From assembly GCA_900768535.1 (NCBI GenBank), contig CAAGDE010000169.1:1-40798 (forward strand): a stretch of DNA of 40,798 bases, in the 5' to 3' direction. Source of the DNA: Clostridia bacterium. Its GTDB lineage: Bacteria > Bacillota > Clostridia > Oscillospirales > CAG-272. Positions 30,231 through 37,616 of the stretch are shown piece by piece (the stretch's first letter is position 1; each line of letters starts with the position of its first letter). Below the pieces are notes generated by a model, which was given only the letters and a program-made list of their open reading frames with translations, was not told where the DNA came from and searched no databases. The position numbers and the translations under genes were made by a program.

Positions 30231-30280
30231 AAAAACCTCCCGTTTCGGTTTGATGTTACCATCATGAACCGTTTGGGAGG
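30231..30280 (-). terminator. nrnA terminator that includes the spoIIR ribosome site
   Basis: On the minus strand: CCTCCC (30275-30280) pairs with GGGAGG (30236-30241), an inner stem CGGTT/AACCG and a small ATG/CAT hairpin stack inside, followed by TTTTTT. The last base of the T-run is 3 bases from the spoIIR ATG, so GGGAGG is both terminator arm and Shine-Dalgarno. Confidence 0.8.
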
Positions 30281-30287
30281 CATTTAT

Positions 30288-31298
30288 TCACGGTTGATCG
30301 GAAAAATCCAGGCTGTCAATCAATAATTTCACCGCGCTGTCGATATTGGGTGCAAAAACGGTACAGCCTGCCGCTTTTTCGTGTCCGCCGCCGCCGAATC
30401 CTGCACAAAACTTCGCAACGTTGAATGCGCCGGACGAACGGGTGGATACGCGGAACTGCGGCGCATCGGTCGGCTGGCGCACGGTCATGGCGCCCTCCGC
30501 ACCGGCAAGGGAGCGTGCCACGTCAATCAGTGTTTCCATGTCGCTCTCTGCAAGTCCTGCCGCCTGACGCTCTTCGAACGAGACCGCAATCACCGCGACC
30601 CGTCCGCCGTAAAAGACCCGCAGCTTCTGCACGCCCATGGCCTCGGCGCGGAGCTGGGACATGGACTTGGAATCGAACAGCAGATGGTTGATTTTGGCAC
30701 AGTCGATTTCTGCCGCAACCAGCTCCGCCGCAAGCAGATGCGTGCGGATCGTGACATTGGAATAGCGGAAACAGCCGGTATCACTGCTGATGGCGGCATA
30801 AAGCGGTTCCGCAATCGGCGGGGATAGCCAGAGCTTTCCGTCCGATTCCAGATCAAGCACCACATCCAGCAGAATCTCTCCGGTTGCCGCCGCTTTCCCG
30901 TCCACGTAACAGAGAGAAGCAAACGGGGTTCCGGTTGCATGATGGTCGATCATCAGGTCGGTCCGCGCCTCAAAGGCTTTCCGCAGTCCGCCCAGCTGTG
31001 CAGGGGAGGCGACATCCACCGCAATGACGCGCGCGGAGGCGACATCAAAGGGAACGGAGTCCGGGAGCACGCTTTCCTGTGCCCCGCGGGAAAGAAAGCG
31101 GAGCCGCTCCGGAATTTCCGCGTCACACAGGCACCAGGCACGGCTGCCGAGTATCTCCAGCACCGCCCGGAGCGCAAACGCCGAGCCAACCGCATCGCCG
31201 TCCGGGTTCCGGTGCATCAGAATCAGCGTGTCGGCGGGGCGGGAAAGCGCCTCTGCAATATCCTTCAGGGTCACGGGGGAGGGGGTCCGGTCAGCCAT
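30288..31298 (-). CDS. nrnA: DHH/DHHA1-family phosphoesterase, nanoRNase/pAp phosphatase
   Basis: A 336-residue cytoplasmic enzyme. The DHH domain has LMHRNPDGDAVGSAFAL and the metal motif LMIDHHATG, with ISSDTGCFRYSNV further on. The C-terminal DHHA1 domain has FNVAKFCAGFGGGGHEKAAGC. NrnA degrades 2-5-nt RNAs and dephosphorylates pAp. The start ATG overlaps the rbfA stop by 8 bases with AGGAGG upstream. The rbfA-nrnA pairing is common in Firmicutes and links ribosome maturation with RNA turnover. Confidence 0.93.
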   Translation of the reverse strand: MADRTPSPVTLKDIAEALSRPADTLILMHRNPDGDAVGSAFALRAVLEILGSRAWCLCDAEIPERLRFLSRGAQESVLPDSVPFDVASARVIAVDVASPAQLGGLRKAFEARTDLMIDHHATGTPFASLCYVDGKAAATGEILLDVVLDLESDGKLWLSPPIAEPLYAAISSDTGCFRYSNVTIRTHLLAAELVAAEIDCAKINHLLFDSKSMSQLRAEAMGVQKLRVFYGGRVAVIAVSFEERQAAGLAESDMETLIDVARSLAGAEGAMTVRQPTDAPQFRVSTRSSGAFNVAKFCAGFGGGGHEKAAGCTVFAPNIDSAVKLLIDSLDFSDQP

Positions 31299-31671
31299 TT
31301 TCGCCGTCCTCCTGCACATCCTCCTCCGCCGGTTGGATGTCCAGCTTTTCGAGGATGGACGAGATGTGCGCGCCGTAGGTGATGGAGTCATCCCGCACAA
31401 AGGAAAGCTCCGGCGTGATGCGCAGGTTCATGCCGGAAGCAAGCTCCCGCCGGATGAAGCCGCCTGCCGCCTTCAGCCCGCGCGCCAGTTCCTTTTCGTC
31501 TCCCTGCAGGGCGGAGTAATAGATCTTTGCGTATTTGAGATCCGCCGTGCAGTCCACCGCAGTCACGCTGACAAACGCATCCTGCACCCGCGGGTCCTTG
31601 ACCCGGCGCAGAATTTCCATCATTTCGCGCCGCATTTCATCATTGATGCGGTCCCGTCTGTATTTTGCCAT
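31291..31671 (-). CDS. rbfA: ribosome-binding factor A
   Basis: A 126-residue type-II KH protein for 30S maturation. It begins RRDRINDEMRREMMEILRRVKDPRV, has ADLKYAKIYYSALQGDEKE, then a FIRRELASGMNLRITPELSFVRDDSI stretch (the KH core, with an Ala-kink AASGF-like element), and an acidic tail. AGGAGG stands 8 bases before the ATG. nrnA is translationally coupled downstream. A gap of 87 bases with no gene lies upstream. Confidence 0.95.
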   Translation of the reverse strand: MAKYRRDRINDEMRREMMEILRRVKDPRVQDAFVSVTAVDCTADLKYAKIYYSALQGDEKELARGLKAAGGFIRRELASGMNLRITPELSFVRDDSITYGAHISSILEKLDIQPAEEDVQEDGENG

Positions 31672-31758
31672 AACAGCCTCCTGTATTCATAGAAAAGGGA
31701 AGGAAAACGCCGCGGCATTCTCCTTCCGATGGAATGTGCCGAAGCACAGTCGGTCAGT

Positions 31759-32022
31759 TTATTCCATATTCTCCGGATTGGCGATGACATCTGCGGCGGA
31801 GGCGCAAAGCCCCTCGTCCGTGTCCTCTGTCGGCTCGGCGACCGCATCTTTCCCGGCATCCTCCGCATCCAAAACCGGCTTTGCGGATTTCTTTGCCACG
31901 AACTTGTCGTACAGCTTTACGGTAACATAAACCAGTCCGGCGAGGATGAGCAGCGCCTTGATAACGCTCCACCAGCCGCAACTGTTCTTTCTGACCACAA
32001 CAACTTCCTGCTGCTTTTTCAT
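31759..32022 (-). CDS. small single-pass membrane protein, unknown function
   Basis: An 87-residue protein. A polar start with KKQQEVVVVRKNSCGWWSVIK is followed by one membrane helix (about 22-39) and a basic patch (KKSAK), and the rest is acidic and Asp/Glu/Ala-rich. Similar short proteins with a 'CxWWxxIK' entry to the helix occur in Clostridia next to rbfA-type genes, from memory. GGGAGG is 7 bases before the ATG used; an ATG five codons further upstream overlaps that site and is unlikely. It shares a transcript with rbfA and nrnA. Confidence 0.75.
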   Translation of the reverse strand: MKKQQEVVVVRKNSCGWWSVIKALLILAGLVYVTVKLYDKFVAKKSAKPVLDAEDAGKDAVAEPTEDTDEGLCASAADVIANPENME

Positions 32023-32067
32023 ATCCGGTCCTCCCATAGCGAAAGCCCAAAATCAAATCTTACGTAT

Positions 32068-32096
32068 AGTATAGCATACTTTTTCCGAAAAAGCAA
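32068..32096 (-). promoter_or_regulatory. promoter of the membrane protein-rbfA-nrnA operon
   Basis: On the minus strand: TTGCTT (32091-32096), 17 bp, TATACT (32068-32073) with extended TGC. It diverges from the prmC promoter region (-10 TACAAT at 32223-32228, no good -35). Confidence 0.7.
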
Positions 32097-32222
32097 GAGG
32101 TTTTCCGAAAAAAATCAGAAAAACAGTGATTTCTGACGGCTTTGCGGGGTAGGATCTGGCTATGGGGAAAGATATTTTGATAAAAAAAGGAAAAAAGTCT
32201 TCCATTTTTCCCCCGGATGTGA

Positions 32223-32228
32223 TACAAT
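32223..32228 (+). promoter_or_regulatory. -10 element of the prmC-ddl promoter
   Basis: TACAAT with extended TGA, 27 bases before the prmC start codon. At the usual 17-bp spacing only TTCCAT is found, so this promoter probably relies on the extended -10. Confidence 0.5.
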
Positions 32229-32255
32229 AGATAGGTACGGTTGGGGGGTGAGGGA

Positions 32256-33077
32256 ATGACTTATCGGGAGCTGTGCGATGCACTGCGCGCGGGCGGAGTG
32301 GAGGCGCCGGAATTTGAGGCGGCGTGTCTGATGGAGGATCTGTGCCTGGCGGACCGCACCGCGCTGCTTGTGGAGCCGGACAGGGACTATGCGTCCGACG
32401 CGCTGGCGACCGCGCTTCATCGCAGACTGGAGCATGAACCGCTCCAATATATTTTGGGGACGTGGCAGTTTTACCGTCAGACCTACCGCGTCAGCCCGGA
32501 CTGCCTGATTCCGCGCGCCGATACGGAGCTGCTGGTCGGTCTGGCGGTGGAAATGCTGCCGCGCGGCGCGTATTTTGCCGATCTCTGCACCGGAAGCGGA
32601 TGCATTGCAGTCTCCACGCTGGCGGAACGGGCGGACACGCGCGCGCTGGCGCTTGACCTTTCGGATGGCGCGCTGACACTGGCGCAGGAGAACGCCGTCC
32701 ATAACGGGGTTGCCGACCGGGTGGAATTCCGCCGGGCGGATCTTTTGACGCTTGCCCCGCAGTCGCTGGGTCGCTTTGACGCGATCCTGTCCAATCCGCC
32801 CTATATCCGCTCAGATGTCATTCCGGGGCTGTCGGACGAGGTCCGGCACGAGCCGCGGATGGCGTTGGACGGCGGCGCGGACGGACTGGTCTTTTACCGC
32901 GCCCTTTTGCGCCAGGCGGGGGAATGTCTGAATGAGACGGGATTCTGTCTGTTTGAAATCGGCTACGATCAGGGCGAGGACATCCGCGCGCTTGCCGTGG
33001 ATGCCGGCTTCCGCTGTACCGTCCGCCGCGACCTCGGCGGGCAGGATCGGGTTGCCGTTCTGACGCGCGGTGCATAA
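32256..33077 (+). CDS. prmC: release-factor glutamine methyltransferase
   Basis: A 273-residue SAM-dependent enzyme that methylates Gln in the GGQ motif of RF1/RF2. The N-terminal helical domain (1-85) includes EPLQYILGTWQFYRQTYRVSPDCLIPRADTELLV, then the SAM site FADLCTGSGCIAVS, the catalytic NPPY in ILSNPPYIRSDVI, and MALDGGADGLVFYR. It usually sits beside prfA; here it is first in an operon with ddl, 35 bases apart. ATG 32256 follows a G-rich ribosome site; a TTG at 32241 in frame is less likely. Confidence 0.95.
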   Translation: MTYRELCDALRAGGVEAPEFEAACLMEDLCLADRTALLVEPDRDYASDALATALHRRLEHEPLQYILGTWQFYRQTYRVSPDCLIPRADTELLVGLAVEMLPRGAYFADLCTGSGCIAVSTLAERADTRALALDLSDGALTLAQENAVHNGVADRVEFRRADLLTLAPQSLGRFDAILSNPPYIRSDVIPGLSDEVRHEPRMALDGGADGLVFYRALLRQAGECLNETGFCLFEIGYDQGEDIRALAVDAGFRCTVRRDLGGQDRVAVLTRGA

Positions 33078-33112
33078 TCTGCTAACAGTCTGAAGCATCG
33101 GAGGAAATGTAT

Positions 33113-34138
33113 ATGAAAATCGTTGTACTTGCAGGGGGACTTTCGCCGGAGCGGGAGGTATCGCTCAGCTCCGGAACGCTGATTGCCAATGCGCTGATCG
33201 GAAGGGGGCACCGGGTGCTGCTGCTGGATGTCTACCGGGGAATGCGGGAACTGCCGGGGGATACCGGGGCGCTGTTCCGCGATACGCCGTATCCGCCGCA
33301 CACCGTGACCGAGCGCGTACCGGATCTGGAGCGGCTCCGGCAGGAGGTCGGGATCGGGAACGCGCTGGTGGGACCGAACGTTGCCGCACTCTGCCGCGAG
33401 GCGGACCGTGTCTTTCTGGCTTTGCACGGCGCAATGGGGGAGAACGGACAGCTGCAGGCATATCTGGACAGCCAGGGCATCGGCTACACCGGATCGGGCT
33501 ATGCCGGGTGCCTGCTTGCTATGGATAAGGAGCTTTCGAAGCGGCTTTTCCGCGATGCCGGAATCCCCACGCCGGAGTGGGTCTGGTTCGATACGGAGAG
33601 CGGCTCGGCGGACGCTTTGTCGGCGCGCATCGGACTGCCCTGCGTGGTCAAGCCGAATGACTGCGGCTCCAGCGTCGGCGTGTCCATCGTCGAAACGCGC
33701 GAAGCCCTGCGGGAGGCACTGGCGGAAGCGGCAAAATGGGGCAGACGGGTGCTGGTGGAGAAGAAGATCACCGGGCGTGAGCTGACGGTCGGCGTTCTGG
33801 ACGGGTGCGCGCTCCCGCCGGTGGAAATCATTCCGGAGTCCGGCTTCTACGATTACAAAAACAAATATCAGGGAACCACGCGCGAGGTCTGCCCGGCGGA
33901 GCTGCCGGCGGACGTGACCGCGCGGCTTTCGGCGCTGTCCCTTACCGCGTTCGAGGTCCTGCGGCTGTCCGGCTACGCGCGGTTTGACTATATCCTGGAC
34001 GCGGACGGAACGCCGTGGTGCCTGGAGGCAAACGCACTGCCCGGCATGACCCCCACCAGCCTCCTTCCGCAGGAAGCCGCCGCAGTCGGAATCGATTACC
34101 CGGAGCTGTGCGAGCGGATTCTTTCTTTGCGAAGATGA
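33113..34138 (+). CDS. ddl: D-alanine--D-alanine ligase
   Basis: A 341-residue ATP-grasp ligase that makes the D-Ala-D-Ala end of peptidoglycan precursors. Motifs: LAGGLSPEREVSLSSG, FLALHGAMGENGQLQAYLD, YTGSGYAGCLLAMDK, CVVKPNDCGSSVGVSIV, and the omega-loop SGFYDYKNKYQGTT with the Tyr found in D-Ala-D-Ala (not D-Lac) ligases, then CLEANALPGMTPTSLLP. ATG 33113 is 8 bases after GGAGG; the ATG two codons upstream is too close. Second gene of the prmC operon. Confidence 0.97.
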   Translation: MKIVVLAGGLSPEREVSLSSGTLIANALIGRGHRVLLLDVYRGMRELPGDTGALFRDTPYPPHTVTERVPDLERLRQEVGIGNALVGPNVAALCREADRVFLALHGAMGENGQLQAYLDSQGIGYTGSGYAGCLLAMDKELSKRLFRDAGIPTPEWVWFDTESGSADALSARIGLPCVVKPNDCGSSVGVSIVETREALREALAEAAKWGRRVLVEKKITGRELTVGVLDGCALPPVEIIPESGFYDYKNKYQGTTREVCPAELPADVTARLSALSLTAFEVLRLSGYARFDYILDADGTPWCLEANALPGMTPTSLLPQEAAAVGIDYPELCERILSLRR

Positions 34139-34223
34139 TACACAGCTTTAATATATGTTGCAATTTGTTCAAATTTGTACACATATCACAGTTTTTTTGA
34201 TTGAATTTTTGTTAAATTGCATA

Positions 34224-34252
34224 TTGACAAATTTAAATTTCCTTGTTATAAT
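34224..34252 (+). promoter_or_regulatory. consensus promoter of the AT-rich secreted-protein island
   Basis: TTGACA (34224-34229), 17 bp, TATAAT (34247-34252), extended TGT. A leader of about 115 bases follows, with an extra AAGGAGG at 34291-34297 not linked to a clear start. Confidence 0.85.
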
Positions 34253-34376
34253 GTAATTGTAATCCGATTATTCAAATAAAGATAGAAAGAAAGGAGGATA
34301 ACAAGAAACAAAGGATGAAAAAAGGATTACGGGAGGGATAGATATCAACCATTTATCGAAAAGAAAGGAAAAGATT

Positions 34377-35267
34377 ATGAAAAAACGGTTTATTTCGGCG
34401 ATTTTGTTTGTTTCCTTGCTTTTATCTTCTTTGTTCATAAGTGGTTTTACTGCACAGACGTCAACTCATGAAAGAAATTTCGGTGATGTCATAGCATACT
34501 ATACTCAAACGTATTTGAGTAATCCGGGTGGATCATCTGTAGTTGCGTACAGATTTGATAACTATTCGTCTGCATCGGCTGGAGCAACTTTTGAAAGTAA
34601 CCAAAACACTTTCATTGGAAATCACTTTCCGAACGCGAAGCGTTTTGCAAGTGCTACAGCAAGATACAATTGTCATTCTTATGCTTGGGCAAGCGAAAAT
34701 TTAACTAATCCAAATTATTGGGTTAGTTCTCCTGCAAACTATTACAAAACTGGGAATAACTACTATGAAGTATCAACTCCCCAGTTCGGAGATATCATTT
34801 GTTACTTTGATGACAATGGGACACCGAATGATACATCAGATGATATCAATCTTCATTCCGGATTTGTTGTAAAAACTGAAGTCCAATCTTCTAATAATCT
34901 TTGTGGCAATTCAAATACTGTGATCGTTGAGTCGAAGTGGGGGGCGGCTGGAGTTTACCGTCATAATGGTTATGAATGTCCATATACAGATTATGTAGTG
35001 GGGATTTATTCACCTACACCGGAAGAAAATGAGAGGGCTGAGTATGTGAAGTATTACAGGCGTTCAGGACATACACATAATTTTAACATCTACACGATAA
35101 TAGACAGTGATTTAGAATATCATGAATGTAAGTGTTCCTGTGGACGCATTCTTCGAGCGGAACATGTATGGACAATTGTAATGAATGATCCTTATTCACA
35201 TGTTTCTCCAACGTATATCCCAATGTCTGAATGCACCAGATGCGGTATGAGAGCACTAAATCCATAA
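34377..35267 (+). CDS. secreted NCHSYAW-motif putative cysteine peptidase/amidase
   Basis: A 296-residue exported protein with signal peptide (about 1-26, cleavage after FTAQ). A papain-like/NlpC-like domain is suggested by YNCHSYAWASEN (Cys99), FGDIICYFDDNG, LHSGFVV (His160), VIVESKWG (187-189 region) and YECPYTDYVVGIY. I recall this NCHSYAW pattern in secreted Firmicutes proteins. A C-terminal segment (250-292) has CKCSCGRI, a His, and CTRCGM: a probable zinc ribbon. The gene is markedly AT-rich against its neighbours, with its own strong promoter, and looks acquired. The substrate may be peptidoglycan or protein; undetermined. Confidence 0.65.
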   Translation: MKKRFISAILFVSLLLSSLFISGFTAQTSTHERNFGDVIAYYTQTYLSNPGGSSVVAYRFDNYSSASAGATFESNQNTFIGNHFPNAKRFASATARYNCHSYAWASENLTNPNYWVSSPANYYKTGNNYYEVSTPQFGDIICYFDDNGTPNDTSDDINLHSGFVVKTEVQSSNNLCGNSNTVIVESKWGAAGVYRHNGYECPYTDYVVGIYSPTPEENERAEYVKYYRRSGHTHNFNIYTIIDSDLEYHECKCSCGRILRAEHVWTIVMNDPYSHVSPTYIPMSECTRCGMRALNP

Positions 35268-35285
35268 ATGAAAGGTGAGAGTAGA

Positions 35286-35828
35286 ATGAAAAAGAAAATT
35301 GTTGGTCTGCTTGTCGTAGTCATTATGCTTTCTGCATTGGCAGGCTGTAAAACGGTTCCCGATTTAGAGAGTATGACGCCTTTAGAAATTTGGAATACTT
35401 ATGTTGTTGAACAAAAAAATCAACCGACAGATATCTATGCCGTGGAATGCTCCTGGGGGCACACTGCCGTCAGCTCCTTGTCCTATCCGTGTTCTCAGAA
35501 TTCTACGGTGATTGCGGAAACACTGAGCCGGCTGAAAACGCTGACGCTTTCCGAGAAAAACAGGATTGAGAAAAGTCCGGATTCGTTCAACAAAAGCCCG
35601 ATCTATCTTGGCAATTGCCTTACACTGGATTATGTTCGGGATGAAAAGTCAGACAGTCCCATCGGAACGATTCTGTCTGTTTATCTGGAAGAGGATTGTG
35701 TCATGCTGAAGCGTGGAGATGATTATATGTGCTTCAAGCTGGATTCCGATCAGACGGAATTCAAGAAATCTATGGTCAACTATTTAAGAGAGAACAATGA
35801 CGGTCCCGTCCGCTTGCCGGAGAACTGA
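35286..35828 (+). CDS. lipoprotein, unknown function
   Basis: A 180-residue protein with a lipoprotein signal (MKKKIVGLLVVVIM...SALAGC, Cys at 20). The mature part has an EIWNTYVV helix, HTAVSSLSYPCSQNSTVIAE, LSEKNRIEKSPDSF and PIGTILSVYLEEDCVML with DDYMCFKLDSD. No known domain is recognised. It starts 18 bases after the peptidase gene, with AAAGGTGAGA upstream, so the pair is co-transcribed. The first 150 bases are AT-rich like the upstream gene, the rest closer to the genome average. It may be a partner or protective protein for the secreted peptidase; this is inference. Confidence 0.75.
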   Translation: MKKKIVGLLVVVIMLSALAGCKTVPDLESMTPLEIWNTYVVEQKNQPTDIYAVECSWGHTAVSSLSYPCSQNSTVIAETLSRLKTLTLSEKNRIEKSPDSFNKSPIYLGNCLTLDYVRDEKSDSPIGTILSVYLEEDCVMLKRGDDYMCFKLDSDQTEFKKSMVNYLRENNDGPVRLPEN

Positions 35829-35836
35829 ATTCAACA

Positions 35837-35867
35837 AGCCACCCTGCGGGGTGGCTCTTTTTTTTTT
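35837..35867 (+). terminator. strong intrinsic terminator
   Basis: AGCCACC-ctgcgg-GGTGGCT followed by C and ten Ts. It closes the secreted peptidase-lipoprotein unit. Confidence 0.92.
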
Positions 35868-35885
35868 CAATTTTCGGAAAAGTGC

Positions 35886-35914
35886 TTGCAAATGCGGGGA
35901 AAATGTGGTATGAT
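35886..35914 (+). promoter_or_regulatory. promoter of the CPBP protease gene
   Basis: TTGCAA (35886-35891), 17 bp, TATGAT (35909-35914) with extended TGG; same flavour as the promoters at 4926 and 9150. Confidence 0.7.
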
Positions 35915-35944
35915 AATAGGGAACTGTCAGACGGAGGGCGTATG

Positions 35945-36769
35945 ATGAACAGACGGGAACGGACGAAACAATATCTGACGCGGGAGAAGCTTCTGCGCGG
36001 CGGTGCGGTGCTGGCGGCGCTGGCTTTTGTTGTGTATACCGTCCTGGACCCGAAGCTGTCCGGGGATGCCCTGACGCAGAACCTGCTCCAATCCACGCTG
36101 TCGCGGGTTTTGGGGTCGCTGGTGTTCCTGTTCGTTCTGCTGTATCAGCAGACGCGGCTGTTTGCGCGTCCAGGGGTGCGGTGTCTGTCCTCCTTCCTGC
36201 CTGCATTGGCGGTGGTCATCAACAACTATCCCATCCTTTCCGCAATCCGGGGAGATGCCTACCTGACGCGACCGGAATTGGTCTGGCTGTTCGCCGCGGA
36301 TTCGCTGATGATCGGCATATTTGAGGAGATCGTCTTTCGCGGCGTCCTCTTTCCGCTGCTGCTGGAGGGACGGCGCGGGACAACCAAGCAGATTTTCCGC
36401 ACCACGGTCACCGTTTCGGCGGTGTTCGGGCTGGTGCATCTGGTCAATCTGATTGAGGGCGCGGGCATCGGTCCGACGCTTTTGCAGGTGGGGTATTCCT
36501 TCCTCATCGGCGGAATGTGCTCCATCGTTCTGCTCAAGAGCGGGAATCTGCTTTTGTGCATCCTGCTTCATGCGGTATACGATTTTTGCGGCGGACTGTA
36601 CCCGACCCTGGGCGCCGGCGTCTGGTGGGATACGCCGACCGTCATTTTTACGGCGGTGCTGGGCGTGGCGGTTTTCTGCCTGATGATGCGGATCCTGCTG
36701 CGTGTCACTCCGGAGGAGGCGGCTCGCCTGTACCGGAACCGGGAGAACGCCGGAAAAACGGATTCGTGA
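35945..36769 (+). CDS. CPBP-family intramembrane metalloprotease
   Basis: A 274-residue integral membrane protein with about eight hydrophobic segments and the three ABI/CPBP motifs: FEEIVFRG (EE at 127-128, Arg132), FGLVH (His165) and HAVYDF (His209, Asp212). These residues form the metal-glutamate site known from Rce1 and MroQ-like proteases. Roles in Firmicutes include bacteriocin self-protection and peptide or lipoprotein processing; no partner gene is present here. ATG 35945 is 6 bases from GGAGGG; the ATG one codon earlier is too close. It is convergent with hpf. Confidence 0.9.
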   Translation: MNRRERTKQYLTREKLLRGGAVLAALAFVVYTVLDPKLSGDALTQNLLQSTLSRVLGSLVFLFVLLYQQTRLFARPGVRCLSSFLPALAVVINNYPILSAIRGDAYLTRPELVWLFAADSLMIGIFEEIVFRGVLFPLLLEGRRGTTKQIFRTTVTVSAVFGLVHLVNLIEGAGIGPTLLQVGYSFLIGGMCSIVLLKSGNLLLCILLHAVYDFCGGLYPTLGAGVWWDTPTVIFTAVLGVAVFCLMMRILLRVTPEEAARLYRNRENAGKTDS

Positions 36770-36805
36770 TACCGTCAAAACGCCGAATTTTTCGTTAGAA
36801 ATCAC

Positions 36806-36842
36806 AAAAAAACCGGGACGCCGAAGCGCCCCGATTTTCTTT
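36806..36842. terminator. bidirectional terminator between CPBP gene and hpf
   Basis: AACCGGGACG and CGCCCCGATT pair imperfectly around CCGAAG, with an A-run on the left and a T-run on the right, so it can serve both convergent genes. Confidence 0.8.
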
Positions 36843-36850
36843 TTGCCGGT

Positions 36851-37387
36851 TCAGTTTTCGGGAACAATCAGTCCGTAGGCACCGTCCCGCCGGGCATAGG
36901 CAACACAGGTCTGTCCGGTTTCGCCGTTGTTGAAGATAAAGAACTGATGCCCCAAAAGATTCATCTGCAAAATGGCTTCCTCCGGTGTCATCGGTTTGAC
37001 GGAGAAGGTTTTGGTGCGGATGATGGTCTCCTCGTCTTCGTCCTCGGCTGTGTTCGGGGTGAAGAATTCCTCCTGCATCACTTCAATGCCGCCGGTGCGC
37101 AGGCGCCGTGCCACGCGTGTTTTGTTGCGGCGGATCTGACGTTCGATGGTATCGGTCGCCTCGTCCAGAGCCGAGCGGAAGCTGTCTGCGCCAACCTCGC
37201 TCCGAAAGAGCGTGTTGGCGGCGGAAATGGTGATTTCGAGGTTCTTCTCGTTATGTTTGCAGGAAAGCGTGACGGTTGCGTCCGCCTCCCCGGAGAAATA
37301 CTTGTCAAATTTGGCGAGCTTGCGTTCGATCAGGTCTTTCATTTCATCATAAACATTCATCTGTCTGCCGATCACGGTAATTTTCAT
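36851..37387 (-). CDS. hpf: ribosome hibernation-promoting factor, long form
   Basis: A 178-residue protein. The N-terminal ribosome-binding domain (1-100) starts MKITVIGRQMNVYDEMKDLIERKLAKFDKYF; the C-terminal dimerisation domain (about 125-178) has KPMTPEEAILQMNLLGHQFFIFNN and ends AYGLIVPEN. Long HPF alone forms 100S ribosome dimers in stationary phase. The ATG at 37387 is chosen because the family start is MxIxVxGR; upstream frame residues have no similarity. The ribosome site is weak (AAAGG at 12 bases). A good promoter lies at 37442-37470. Confidence 0.95.
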   Translation of the reverse strand: MKITVIGRQMNVYDEMKDLIERKLAKFDKYFSGEADATVTLSCKHNEKNLEITISAANTLFRSEVGADSFRSALDEATDTIERQIRRNKTRVARRLRTGGIEVMQEEFFTPNTAEDEDEETIIRTKTFSVKPMTPEEAILQMNLLGHQFFIFNNGETGQTCVAYARRDGAYGLIVPEN

Positions 37388-37441
37388 AGAGGATACCAAC
37401 CTTTCTTTGGTTTTACGAAAGTCCGAAGCCCTTCGCAATTT

Positions 37442-37470
37442 CAGTATACCACAAAAGCGGGTATCTGTAA
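37442..37470 (-). promoter_or_regulatory. hpf promoter
   Basis: On the minus strand: TTTACA (37465-37470), 17 bp, TATACT (37442-37447) with extended TGG. The leader is about 50 bases. Confidence 0.75.
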
Positions 37471-37552
37471 AGATGAAACAAAGCAATTTTACATATCGGA
37501 TAAAAATTGTACGAAATGATGGCATATCCTTTAAAAAAAGACTGCCCGCCCC

Positions 37553-37581
37553 TTGACAGAGCAGGATAAATCTGATATAAT
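37553..37581 (+). promoter_or_regulatory. ligA promoter
   Basis: TTGACA (37553-37558), 17 bp, TATAAT (37576-37581) with extended TGA, 35 bases before the ligA start. Confidence 0.88.
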
Positions 37582-37616
37582 AATAAGAGATGTGTCAGAT
37601 AAACCGAGGTACAGAT

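Noticed and set aside
34315..34341. Eight-codon leader peptide in the long 5' leader of the secreted peptidase gene
   Set aside because: The nearest AAGGAGG is too far (about 17 bases) from this ATG, there is no attenuator hairpin, and the codons show no regulatory pattern.
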